34,884 bases of DNA from a virus. The notes under the pieces were generated by a model. That model did not search any database and was not told the DNA's origin. It was given only the letters and a program-made list of their open reading frames with translations. The position numbers and the translations under genes were made by a program. Where the stretch lies: the IMG/VR virus record IMGVR_UViG_3300032236_000163, positions 1-34,884 of that record. One strand, given 5' to 3'. Shown piece by piece: positions 19,495 through 27,348 of this stretch (positions within the stretch are counted from its first letter, which is position 1; every line of letters begins with the position of its first letter).

Positions 19495-22047
19495 TTAGTT
19501 TTTAGTTGCAATGATGCAATCTACATATTGAACATTTAATGTAACTGCCGATGATGTTGCTGAACCTGAAATAGAGTGGCTATGCGAACTACCGCCACCT
19601 TGAGAATCAGTTGAAAAGGATGAAGAAGGTTGAGCAAATCCTGTAAGCGCAGGTTTGGCTGGGCATCTTGGGTAAGAACAGCCATTTTGAACATAATATT
19701 GCGTAGAATGACTGTGTGCCGCAATTTGTGATAATGAAAGCGTTGTAGCGCCAGCACTCAAACCGCTTACGTTAATAGTAGGCGTTTGGTTTGTAAATAC
19801 TGTTGTAAATGCAGTTGAACCACCAGTAGATGCAGTTCCGCTAACAATACGCAAAGCATAATCGTTATAAGTTGTTACTTTAGTCCAACCAGTAGGAGCA
19901 GAAGTTTGTTGGAAAAGCATTGCAGTACCAGCAGGAAAACCACCAACACCAGTTAATCCTGATCCATTTCCTACAAAGTTTGTTGCTGTTAATGTACCAG
20001 TAGAAGGAACAAAACTTAATTTTGTAGAAGATGTTGTTGCAGCATTGTTTCCAGTTGTATTTAAAGATAAAACTGGATAATAAGTAGATGCAGAGCTTGT
20101 ATTGTCAGTAATTGCAATATTTGTTGCGTTTGTAGCTGTTGTAGCTGTTGTTGCAGTTGCAGCATTACCGCCAATAGAAAGACCTGAAGCAGTACCAGTT
20201 AAGTTTGTAGCTACACCGCTAGATGGCGTACCTAATGCTCCACCGTTAGTAATTACAGCACCAGCAGAGCCTACAGCAACCGCTAAGGCTGTTGCAACTC
20301 CAGTACCAAGACCGCTAACACCAGTAGAAATAGGCAATCCAGTAGCGTTGGTTAAAGTTGCTGAAGATGGAGTTCCTAAAGCTGGAGTAACAAAAGTTGG
20401 TGAAGTTGCTAAAGCAACTACAGTACCGCTACCAGTTGTGCTGTAAGAAGTTCCCCAAGCTGATCCAGTTGAATTTGGAATTCCTGCTGCTGGATATACC
20501 ATTCCTGATAAAGTAGTCCAAGTAGGAGCTGCGCTTGATCCTTGGCTTGTTAATACTTGACCTGATGTACCGTAACCAGTTGTTCCGCTTAATGCTGGAG
20601 TTGTGCCTAAGTTTGTAGATAAACCTATTGCACCTGAAGCATTTATAACGTGAGCTGATTGACCAGTTGTTCCCCAAGCAAAATAATGCTTATATCCATT
20701 TCCTGAACCAACTGTTATATCACCATCATGACCTGAAAAGTAAATTCCATTATTAATGCTAAAGAAATCGCTAGGTGTAGATGCACTATATATTGATGAA
20801 TTCATACCGAACTCACCATAATATGTGCTATCTGTTCCTAAATCGTTAGAAATAACGTAATTTGCAGAAGATCCAGCACTAGTAGATTTATTTTGAATAA
20901 CAAGCTGATTGTAAGAACCGCTAGTTGTAGATCCAAAAGAAGCTATGCTATTAGAAGCATTAAAACTCAATACTGGAGTTGTGCTGGTAACAGTATTAGC
21001 GCTTAAAGTAGTAAAGTCACCGCTATTTCTAGTGGTTGCGCCTACAGTACCGTTAATATTAATGCTTGCTGTACCAGTTAAGTTTGTTACAACACCGCTT
21101 GCAGGAGTACCCAAAGCAGGAGTAATAAATGTTGGACTATTAGCAAATACTAATGCTCCTGTTCCTGTTTCATCGCTTACTGTAGCAGCCAAATTCGCTG
21201 ATGTAGGAGTTTGTAGGAATGTAGTCATTCCTGTTGCTAAACCAGTTACGTTTCCAATTGCAGGAGTAATTGTTGTATTTGTAACGCTAGTAATTTGACC
21301 TTGAGCGTTTACAGCAAATACAGGAGTTGCAGTTCCTGATCCATAAGTAGATGCAGCTACTCCAGTATTGGTAATGCTGAATTGATACCCAGTAAGAGTT
21401 AAGCCTGTTCCAGCAGTATAGTTTGCAGCCGTACTGAAATTGCTCCAGTTCATAGCTGTTGTGCCTAATGTACCGCCTGGTTGCGCTGTACAGTACCAAG
21501 CTGAACCATTTTGTGAACCGTATTCTACGAATACCAATGCGCTTACATATTGCGACCAAGTTGTACAACCAGTTGCATATGTCCAAGCACCAGCATTTAC
21601 TTGATAGATACCGTTTTGTGATGATGTTGACTGGTTTTTAACCAATACTGTATTGCCAGCAACAACAGCTACTCCATCAATTGTTTGTGTTCCTGAAAGA
21701 GTAATATTTGACAATGTTGCAACAGTTACAGGAGCTTTCCAACTAATGCCAACAGCATAAGACTGAAGAGTCAAATAGTTAACAATATCGTTTGCACTAG
21801 AAGCAGGAGTTGTAATAGTTCCAGTTGTAGTGCTGATGTTTGTAAAAGCGCCAGTAGAAGGCGTTGTAGCACCAATAGTTGTACTATTAATGGTGCTATT
21901 GATAATGCTTAATCCTGACTGCTGTGGATTAGGAGTTGCATAAAATGGCTGACCTTGACCAATAAAAGTATTAAAACTACCGTCTACATTAAAATACGCC
22001 TGAACAGGCAGTAAGTTTTGTACTGCTGAATTGGATATGCCAGCCAT
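19495..22047 (-). CDS. Long tail fibre protein with collar-type C-terminus
   Basis: 850 residues, Thr/Ser/Gly/Ala-rich. N-terminus MAGISNSAVQNLLPVQAYFN is the virion-attachment part. The middle carries TLSNITLSGTQTIDGVAVVA followed by VKNQSTSSQNGIYQVN (a very common fibre module), then several ALGTPxSGxxTNLTGTA repeats (for example around 305-325 and 625-660). The C-terminus has a collar-type domain: FPAGTAMLFQQTSAPTGWTK, then His-rich IAAHSHSTQYY and SSHSHSISGSA, ending NVQYVDCIIATKN. A Cys-rich patch (NGCSYPRCPAKP) is unusual. It is probably the receptor-binding side fibre. Long open frames on the opposite strand are shadows of the repeats. Confidence 0.87.
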   Translation of the reverse strand: MAGISNSAVQNLLPVQAYFNVDGSFNTFIGQGQPFYATPNPQQSGLSIINSTINSTTIGATTPSTGAFTNISTTTGTITTPASSANDIVNYLTLQSYAVGISWKAPVTVATLSNITLSGTQTIDGVAVVAGNTVLVKNQSTSSQNGIYQVNAGAWTYATGCTTWSQYVSALVFVEYGSQNGSAWYCTAQPGGTLGTTAMNWSNFSTAANYTAGTGLTLTGYQFSITNTGVAASTYGSGTATPVFAVNAQGQITSVTNTTITPAIGNVTGLATGMTTFLQTPTSANLAATVSDETGTGALVFANSPTFITPALGTPASGVVTNLTGTASININGTVGATTRNSGDFTTLSANTVTSTTPVLSFNASNSIASFGSTTSGSYNQLVIQNKSTSAGSSANYVISNDLGTDSTYYGEFGMNSSIYSASTPSDFFSINNGIYFSGHDGDITVGSGNGYKHYFAWGTTGQSAHVINASGAIGLSTNLGTTPALSGTTGYGTSGQVLTSQGSSAAPTWTTLSGMVYPAAGIPNSTGSAWGTSYSTTGSGTVVALATSPTFVTPALGTPSSATLTNATGLPISTGVSGLGTGVATALAVAVGSAGAVITNGGALGTPSSGVATNLTGTASGLSIGGNAATATTATTATNATNIAITDNTSSASTYYPVLSLNTTGNNAATTSSTKLSFVPSTGTLTATNFVGNGSGLTGVGGFPAGTAMLFQQTSAPTGWTKVTTYNDYALRIVSGTASTGGSTAFTTVFTNQTPTINVSGLSAGATTLSLSQIAAHSHSTQYYVQNGCSYPRCPAKPALTGFAQPSSSFSTDSQGGGSSHSHSISGSATSSAVTLNVQYVDCIIATKN

Positions 22048-22056
22048 CTTATTTCC

Positions 22057-22410
22057 TTAGTTCTGATCTACCATAGGCATTACATACAAAGTTCCACTAG
22101 TTCCGATACAAGTAATCGAAAACACAGGAGGAACTGCTAAAACTGTTGGTTGATTCATGCCTGTACCCAACACAAAGCTCTGACTAGTATTGCCACCAGT
22201 AGGTAAAACTGCTGCTGCTGCTGTTGCGCCAGCAGCGCCTCCAGCAGGAGCAATAGTAATAGCTATAGGATTAGCACCAGTATTTAGGAATCCGCAAAAG
22301 TTAACCTGATCGTTTCCGTTAGGAGTGATCGTTACAGCAGTTGAACTAGTTCCTGAAACCGAAATAGCTGTAGTCGGGCCGACAAAACGGTAAGCCGATA
22401 CGTTTGCCAT
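22057..22410 (-). CDS. Small beta-rich putative virion protein
   Basis: 117 residues, Ala/Thr/Gly-rich with alternating short strands: SAYRFVGPTTAISVSGTSST, FLNTGANPIAITIAPAGGAA, ending PVFSITCIGTSGTLYVMPMV. The composition is that of phage head-decoration or fibre-base proteins. It lies between the fibre gene and two other small beta-rich genes downstream of coat. No signal peptide or enzyme motif. Confidence 0.6.
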   Translation of the reverse strand: MANVSAYRFVGPTTAISVSGTSSTAVTITPNGNDQVNFCGFLNTGANPIAITIAPAGGAAGATAAAAVLPTGGNTSQSFVLGTGMNQPTVLAVPPVFSITCIGTSGTLYVMPMVDQN

Positions 22411-22419
22411 AATTTTTCC

Positions 22420-22758
22420 TTAAGCAGCGTTAGTTGGAGCTGGAGCGCCTTCTAGACGAACAACTTGAATTGTATAAGCACCACTTGCTGGTTTTAAAGT
22501 AGCAGTAGCAGTCAAATTACCAAATTGGATAGTTAAAACGCCAGCAGTTAAACAATCAGCTTCAGCAACAACAACACCAGCAGTTTGTGAACCGTTATAA
22601 CCAATAACTTGTACGATGTCGCTAGTTTGAAGACCAGCTACGTTATAGGTTACAGCAGTAGTAGTGTTGGCAGCTAAAGAGTTAGAAGTATTGTCTAAAG
22701 TTGGAACGATATAGAAAGTTTCGTGTGAATTACCACGAGTTACGGTAGTGCTAGACAT
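22420..22758 (-). CDS. Small beta-rich putative decoration protein
   Basis: 112 residues starting MSSTTVTRGNSHETFYIVPT, with NTTTAVTYNVAGLQTSDIVQ and GVLTIQFGNLTATATLKPAS. All predicted strand and loop, Thr/Ala-rich, no helices. It follows a terminator-like region and probably starts a new transcript or reads from run-through. Position shortly after the coat gene suggests a head decoration or head-tail protein; not proven. Confidence 0.6.
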   Translation of the reverse strand: MSSTTVTRGNSHETFYIVPTLDNTSNSLAANTTTAVTYNVAGLQTSDIVQVIGYNGSQTAGVVVAEADCLTAGVLTIQFGNLTATATLKPASGAYTIQVVRLEGAPAPTNAA

Positions 22759-22778
22759 AATTTTTCCTTTGCAAAGAA

Positions 22779-22792
22779 AGCCTAATTAGGCT
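22779..22792. repeat. Perfect palindrome AGCCTAATTAGGCT
   Basis: A 14-bp perfect palindrome some 20 bases upstream of the start codon at 22758, and just downstream of the coat-block terminator. In the leftward direction it is followed by TTCTTT, so it could be a second weak terminator, or an operator for the following genes. Confidence 0.45.
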
Positions 22793-22816
22793 CTTTAATT
22801 ATATTGCTTAATAAAA

Positions 22817-22844
22817 GAAAAGCCACCTTTTTGGGATGGCTTTC
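22817..22844 (-). terminator. Leftward intrinsic terminator after the coat block
   Basis: AAAGCCA (22819-22825) pairs with TGGCTTT (22837-22843), with two inner C-G pairs. Read leftward, the stem is followed by TCTTTTATT. It lies downstream of the coat and 146-residue genes, so it separates them from the fibre genes and may keep coat expression highest. Confidence 0.65.
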
Positions 22845-22877
22845 CTATGCTTCTTTTTGGTTTTTTCTAACTTTTAA

Positions 22878-23318
22878 TTAGAAATAGCCTGGGCTCAAAT
22901 CGTAACCATAAACATAAATGTCTACAGTTGCAGTTGCTGTTGCAGATGAGATATTTACATACAATGTTTGAACAGTTTCTGCTGTGTTAGGAGTAGAAGT
23001 TGCTGAAACAGTTACATAAGATGGAGTAGTTTGACCACTTAAAGCTGCTGAAGTCAAAATTGCATTACCACCTTGTGATTTTGCTGTGTAAACACCCAAA
23101 ACAACAGAAGCTACTGATTGTGTTGCACCGTTGTTGTTTGCGTTAGCAACTACAACTGATGTTGGAACAAAAAGTGAGCTATTGTTTACTTGGATTGGAA
23201 TATCACCCAAAGCAGCTACGCTTAAGCCTTTTTGAACAGCTACAACACGCAGAGCTTGTTGACTGTTTAGGTTCGATGGATGAGTTGATTGAGTTGTTGC
23301 TGGTCCTGGATTTGCCAT
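22878..23318 (-). CDS. Putative head protein following coat
   Basis: 146 residues starting MANPGPATTQSTHPSNLNSQ, then QALRVVAVQKGLSVAALGDI and a strand-rich C-terminal half (TSAALSGQTTPSYVTVSATS, TATATVDIYVYGYDLSPGY). The fold looks like a small beta-sandwich, as in head decoration proteins. It lies 27 bases after the coat stop, before the terminator, so it should be made at levels like coat. P22 itself has no such gene here. Confidence 0.65.
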   Translation of the reverse strand: MANPGPATTQSTHPSNLNSQQALRVVAVQKGLSVAALGDIPIQVNNSSLFVPTSVVVANANNNGATQSVASVVLGVYTAKSQGGNAILTSAALSGQTTPSYVTVSATSTPNTAETVQTLYVNISSATATATVDIYVYGYDLSPGYF

Positions 23319-23345
23319 GATTAAATTCCTTTATTAGTTAAAAAA

Positions 23346-24587
23346 TTAAGCTGCGATACGGCAAGCTAATTCAGGATACAAGTTTGCCCAACCATACAGA
23401 ACATCTAAACGAGTCGGAATGGAATCGTTATTTATGGTGTATTGACGAACTACACGCATTGACAGACCAATTTCTTTGTCAGAAGCACGACCAGCAAAAT
23501 GAACTCCTTCAGGAAGTTCCAGGTCAGCTACTGCTAATGTAAAGGCATTGCGATGCATCATGATGTTTTGTGGAGAAACTGCGCCTGTGTTGTTGAATGG
23601 AGTTACAACAGCAGTTGTGCTTGTAGAGCCAACAACTACGTTTTGGAACTGACCAGCAGTAATAACAGCAGGAGAAACTGTGATGTTAGTAGCTGAAGTA
23701 CCTACTGAAGTTGTAGACAATACAACGAAGTTACGCAACTTGTTAGAACCGTAAGCTGCACGATTCTGTGGGTTGGCTGCATAAACGCCAGCGATTGTGA
23801 ATGTGTCACCAGCATTCAATGTAGAAGCAGAAGATGCTTTGATTTGAATGGTAGATGAAGAAGCCCAACCTGAAGTCAAATAACCAACAGCAGCAGTTGT
23901 ATCAGCAGATAAAGTGTTACCTGAATAGCTACCGAATGTCTGTGCTACCACGTTTTGGTCAAGTTTCCAGTTAACGCCAGCAGAATCACGACCCATCAAG
24001 CCTTTACGATACTGTTCGCCAATTGCTTCTTGTGGAACGAACAAACCTTTCAAGCTGTCAACGATAGTTGCAGATGTGAATGGCTCAACGATGCATGATC
24101 TACGACCATCACGAGGAGCGCCTTCAGAGTCAAGGTAAGCACCAGCAGTCAGGTAAGTGATCAAACCAGTTGGAGGAGTACCAGCTACACCAACGATGTT
24201 TGCTGTGTTTGAAGCAGCTTGTTGCATACCATCACGATCAATCTTGTTGGCAATAGCAGCTACGGCTGGTTTCAATACACGATCAGAGAACATATCCAAG
24301 CTCAAAGCCAAGTCCTGGGTAGTAAATTGGGTATCCACATGGAACTGTGTTGACAAAGTTACAGGAACTGAAGTTTCGTTGAAGTCTTCTACGTTAAGCG
24401 CTGGGCCTGTAGTACCAATGAAACGACCAGGTTTTCTTACGTTAACGGTTGCGCCAATCTTGGCCCCAACAACAGCGAACTGATCATCATAATTACGATC
24501 AACTTCAGAAGTGAAAGTTAGTTCGTTTTCGAGAACCATAAGGGCCTCGTTAGTGATCTTGCTAATGGTTAATAAATTATTACTCAC
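23346..24587 (-). CDS. Major capsid (coat) protein, P22 gp5-type
   Basis: 413 residues, near P22 coat (430). It starts NNLLTISKITNEALMVLENE and has FTSEVDRNYDDQFAVVGAKI, RKPGRF, TQFHVDTQFTTQDLALSLDM, then IANKIDRDGMQQAA, all hallmarks of the P22 coat family (HK97 fold). A central region around 225-310 is Thr/Ser/Ala-rich and should correspond to the inserted domain. The C-terminus has MRVVRQYTINNDSIPTRLDV and YGWANLYPELACRIAA. The start is GTG at 24587, with AGGA about eight bases upstream. Encoded right after the scaffold gene as in P22. Confidence 0.92.
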   Translation of the reverse strand: MSNNLLTISKITNEALMVLENELTFTSEVDRNYDDQFAVVGAKIGATVNVRKPGRFIGTTGPALNVEDFNETSVPVTLSTQFHVDTQFTTQDLALSLDMFSDRVLKPAVAAIANKIDRDGMQQAASNTANIVGVAGTPPTGLITYLTAGAYLDSEGAPRDGRRSCIVEPFTSATIVDSLKGLFVPQEAIGEQYRKGLMGRDSAGVNWKLDQNVVAQTFGSYSGNTLSADTTAAVGYLTSGWASSSTIQIKASSASTLNAGDTFTIAGVYAANPQNRAAYGSNKLRNFVVLSTTSVGTSATNITVSPAVITAGQFQNVVVGSTSTTAVVTPFNNTGAVSPQNIMMHRNAFTLAVADLELPEGVHFAGRASDKEIGLSMRVVRQYTINNDSIPTRLDVLYGWANLYPELACRIAA

Positions 24588-24618
24588 GATAATTCCTTTT
24601 TTAAATTAAAAAAATTAA

Positions 24619-25551
24619 TTACCTAATTCGACCAGCTCTACGAGCTTCTTTCCACGCTTGGTAACTTCCATGAAACTCACCATCTGAGCCTATAGGAGAT
24701 TCCATTGCGCTTCCAGTTCCTCTAATAGGACTAATTGGACTAGGCGCTTTTGACTGCCTAGCAACAGCTTTAGGTTTGGCTTCGACAGGAGCTTCTTTAC
24801 GCTCAAATCTAGCTTCCAATTTCCCAATCTCTTTCAAAGCCTTTGCAGTTGGCATTGCTGACAACTTGTTAGCGTAATCGTCATCTGATGCTAGGTGATA
24901 CAAGATTTCAGCTCCTGTATCGCTCTCTAGAATCGCATCTCTTACGGCATCACTTACTTGTACCGTACTAGAAGCAACCATTTCATCAAAATCAGGCAAT
25001 TCGGCTTTCGCTTTCTCAATTTTGTCGTTCCAAGCCTTTAGGACTTTGGATCGCTCTTCTTCAAGTTTGCGATTGACTTCTTGCTGATCACGCTCATACA
25101 AAGCCTTCTCGGTAGACCATTCTGCTAAAGCCTTCGCATATTCAAAGGCATCATCAAACTGATCTGCTCTCGGTTCTGCTCCAATCGGATCAACTTGTTT
25201 TGGTTGTGTTGACCGACCTTCGTATTCCTTAAGTCTAGCTTCCAGCGCTTCTTTCTCAGCTTGGGCTTTAGCAGCGTTTTCTTCTGCTTGTTTCCTTGCT
25301 TTAGTTAGCTCTGAAAACCGTTTTTCGAGTTTAGGATTTTGTTTCCGTTCTTCTGTTGCTTTCGTTTCAGGTTCATTCTCTTGTTCACTCTCACCTTCTG
25401 CTTCTTCAATCGGCTCTGCTTCTACAGGAGTTTCCTCAACTGTTTCAGCAGCCTCAACTGGAGCATCATCGGTAGCTAAACCAAGACGATTCATGTTCCA
25501 TTCAACTAAATTCTCACTTGTTACTACATTTCCTGCTTCACGATCTGACAT
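24619..25551 (-). CDS. Scaffolding protein, P22 gp8-like
   Basis: 310 residues (P22 gp8 is 303). Very acidic residues 30-75 (EAAETVEETPVEAEPIEEAE), then a coiled coil of Lys/Glu/Ala at about 75-115 (RFSELTKARKQAEENAAKAQ) and a helical region to 240. The C-terminus ends SYQAWKEARRAGRIR, a basic helix expected to dock on coat, as the P22 scaffold tail does. N-terminal NVVTSENLVEWNMNRLGLA resembles a short peptide in two neighbouring proteins (see findings). Immediately upstream of coat. Confidence 0.85.
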   Translation of the reverse strand: MSDREAGNVVTSENLVEWNMNRLGLATDDAPVEAAETVEETPVEAEPIEEAEGESEQENEPETKATEERKQNPKLEKRFSELTKARKQAEENAAKAQAEKEALEARLKEYEGRSTQPKQVDPIGAEPRADQFDDAFEYAKALAEWSTEKALYERDQQEVNRKLEEERSKVLKAWNDKIEKAKAELPDFDEMVASSTVQVSDAVRDAILESDTGAEILYHLASDDDYANKLSAMPTAKALKEIGKLEARFERKEAPVEAKPKAVARQSKAPSPISPIRGTGSAMESPIGSDGEFHGSYQAWKEARRAGRIR

Positions 25552-25640
25552 GAGTTTTCCTCAAGAATTAACCCATTGAACCCAATGGTAGGTAATACAT
25601 AAACAGTTTTACTACACTAAAAAATCAAGTGCAATATTAT

Positions 25641-25859
25641 TTAAGACATTCCAGCAATATTTGCTAATGAATTTCCAGTAGGCATTTGCTGTGGAGCTTG
25701 CTGTGAAGTTTGCTGCTGATCATCTTTAGGAGCAGCTTGCTTTTTAGGCAGCTCATACCATTCAGGTTTTGTATGTTCTTCGTCTTGATAATGATGTTCG
25801 TAATTATGGAATTGTTGCAAATAATCTTCCATTCCAAGACCGTTTTCTGATGTAGGCAT
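25641..25859 (-). CDS. Small acidic/Gln-rich protein in the head block
   Basis: 72 residues, low complexity: a His/Tyr/Glu-rich first half (EDYLQQFHNYEHHYQDEEHT) and a Gln/Pro-rich second half (KDDQQQTSQQAPQQMPTGNS) ending LANIAGMS. Starts with TAATG overlap to the GP88-like gene. It looks like a disordered linker or scaffold accessory. A 90-base gap to the scaffold start follows, with a short dyad CCATTG-AACC-CAATGG at about 25573-25588. Confidence 0.55.
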   Translation of the reverse strand: MPTSENGLGMEDYLQQFHNYEHHYQDEEHTKPEWYELPKKQAAPKDDQQQTSQQAPQQMPTGNSLANIAGMS

Positions 25860-27043
25860 TATTTCTCCACTTCTCCATTATTGTTGAGAATGATATTTCC
25901 ACGCTTTTGCTTGGCAATTCTGACTTCTTTATTGGTAGCAATAGGATTACCGTCTTCATCCTTAACTTGCTTACCGCCTTCCATTTTAAACTGTGGTTCG
26001 TAATGAACAAAGAAGCCATTAGAGTTTTTAGCTGCTGTTTTATCGCCATGAGTTGCAGCTTTACGAGCTAGACCGACAATTACGCCTTTTTCATCCAAAG
26101 GTCTAAAATCATGCTCGTCACCACTAATTACTTTGTATTTCTTACCAGTTTCTTCGTCATGAACGATTTCAGGAATGGCTTTGGAATGACTAAATGCCAT
26201 CGCCACGTTCTGACCTTGTTCCAGCTTATTACGCATGGAATGCCAGTTTTGATGCTCATTATCAATATCAACCTTAACGCCATTGTGTCCTGCTGGTTGG
26301 CTTACGCCTGTAGAGCTGTAGGTTAAATGGTGATTAGGAGCAACTGGTTTGCTATTGTTCTTGGTGTAATCGTAAAAAGTCACGTCAGGATGAGCTTCCA
26401 TCAACGATTGGAACATTTTAGGATGCAAGTCAGACAGTACGTTTAAGCGTACTCCTAAGTGATTTCCTTCATATTCTGCCAATGTTTTAGCTACTTGGAT
26501 CTGATCGTATAAGCGAGTTGCAAATTCACGAGGATTTCGCAGCAATGCCTGAGTTTTTTTAAAGTTTGCGAGCCTTGGGCCGAGCATAGCTTCAAGATCA
26601 CGACCACCACCAAATTGGAAGTAACCACCTGAAGTCTTTCCTAGACATTCCTTTTTGCAAGACTTGGAATTAGGACAAGTGCTGAATTTACCTTCCTCAT
26701 AAGCAGGAGAAAGCGATAAACCAGTAGTTTCCACGCCTCTTCCATCAGGCATTTCTACTTCACCTTTACCGCCAGCCTTTTGGAGCTTACGGTTTTGGCT
26801 TAATAAATCGATGACTTTGCCTTCTTTATTGCGACCAATATGCGATGCCATTACTTCAGCAGCCTTCTTACTGTTCGCTACACGCTCTTTAGTTGGTAAT
26901 GACCTATGGTAAGCAATAGCTGCATCAAATTCACGCTTCAGATCGTTGATATTAGGCTGTGGATGCTGTTTTTGCAGCAATCCACGCTTCTCCATCTCTT
27001 GACGGTTGAACTCTTCTCTATTGGCGCTGGTTACGGTAGCCAT
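25859..27043 (-). CDS. GP88/DUF7227-like protein with Cys cluster
   Basis: 394 residues. Pattern resembles the phage GP88-type family: LSPAYEEGKFSTCPNSKSCK then KECLG with Cys123, Cys129 and Cys133, a GG-rich loop, GVRLNVLSDLHPKMFQSLME at about 197-216, FYDYTKNN at about 223-230, HHLTYSSTGVSQ at about 238-249, then VKVDIDNEHQNWHSMRNKLE and a regular alpha/beta C-terminal half. The Cys spacing (C-x5-C-x3-C) suggests bound metal or an iron-sulfur cluster. Biochemical activity of the family is not known to me. It sits between portal and scaffold genes, an odd place for an enzyme. Its first residues contain TSANREEFNR, shared with neighbours. Confidence 0.65.
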   Translation of the reverse strand: MATVTSANREEFNRQEMEKRGLLQKQHPQPNINDLKREFDAAIAYHRSLPTKERVANSKKAAEVMASHIGRNKEGKVIDLLSQNRKLQKAGGKGEVEMPDGRGVETTGLSLSPAYEEGKFSTCPNSKSCKKECLGKTSGGYFQFGGGRDLEAMLGPRLANFKKTQALLRNPREFATRLYDQIQVAKTLAEYEGNHLGVRLNVLSDLHPKMFQSLMEAHPDVTFYDYTKNNSKPVAPNHHLTYSSTGVSQPAGHNGVKVDIDNEHQNWHSMRNKLEQGQNVAMAFSHSKAIPEIVHDEETGKKYKVISGDEHDFRPLDEKGVIVGLARKAATHGDKTAAKNSNGFFVHYEPQFKMEGGKQVKDEDGNPIATNKEVRIAKQKRGNIILNNNGEVEK

Positions 27044-27348
27044 TATTTTTTCTTATTAAGAGCTTTTTTAATGAATTCTTCACGATTTTCTGAAGTCACC
27101 ACAGAACGACTAGGTTTCTCCATTTTTTCACGTTTTTTTGCACGTTCTTCGTAAGCCATTTTTGCTGTATCAAAGGCATCTTCCTTGTCATCACCATGAT
27201 AGGACACAGGCCCTTCGCCCATATGTTTGCCATTTTCATAATGGTGAACTTGATACTCTTCCCATTCCTTGTTGTGCCTTACTTCTGCACGATGAGGCTC
27301 ATCACCAAATTTCTTGATAAGTCTTGTTCCTAGTGTTGGACTTTTCAT
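27043..27348 (-). CDS. Small charged protein between portal and GP88-like gene
   Basis: 101 residues starting MKSPTLGTRLIKKFGDEPHR. Middle HNKEWEEYQVHHYENGKHMG with a repeated charged beta pattern (like a small two-stranded domain), then a basic helix (AYEERAKKREKMEKPSRS) and the tail VVTSENREEFIKKALNKKK. The tail closely resembles the N-termini of the GP88-like protein and the scaffold. ATGA overlap with portal and TAATG with the next gene. Function unknown; the tail suggests interaction with a shared head partner. Confidence 0.62.
   Translation of the reverse strand: MKSPTLGTRLIKKFGDEPHRAEVRHNKEWEEYQVHHYENGKHMGEGPVSYHGDDKEDAFDTAKMAYEERAKKREKMEKPSRSVVTSENREEFIKKALNKKK

Noticed and set aside
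20102-21298. Long + strand open frames opposite the tail fibre gene
   Set aside because: They arise from the GC pattern of the Thr/Ala/Gly repeats on the coding strand, show low-complexity Val/Ala/Pro content, and have no neighbours or convincing ribosome sites.
25573-25588. Dyad CCATTG-AACC-CAATGG as a terminator before scaffold
   Set aside because: The stem is short and has no T-run on either strand; it might be an operator but nothing supports that.
25859-27043. Radical SAM enzyme assignment for the GP88-like protein
   Set aside because: The Cys spacing is C-x5-C-x3-C, not C-x3-C-x2-C, and no SAM-binding motif is clear; only a metal or cluster site is suggested.
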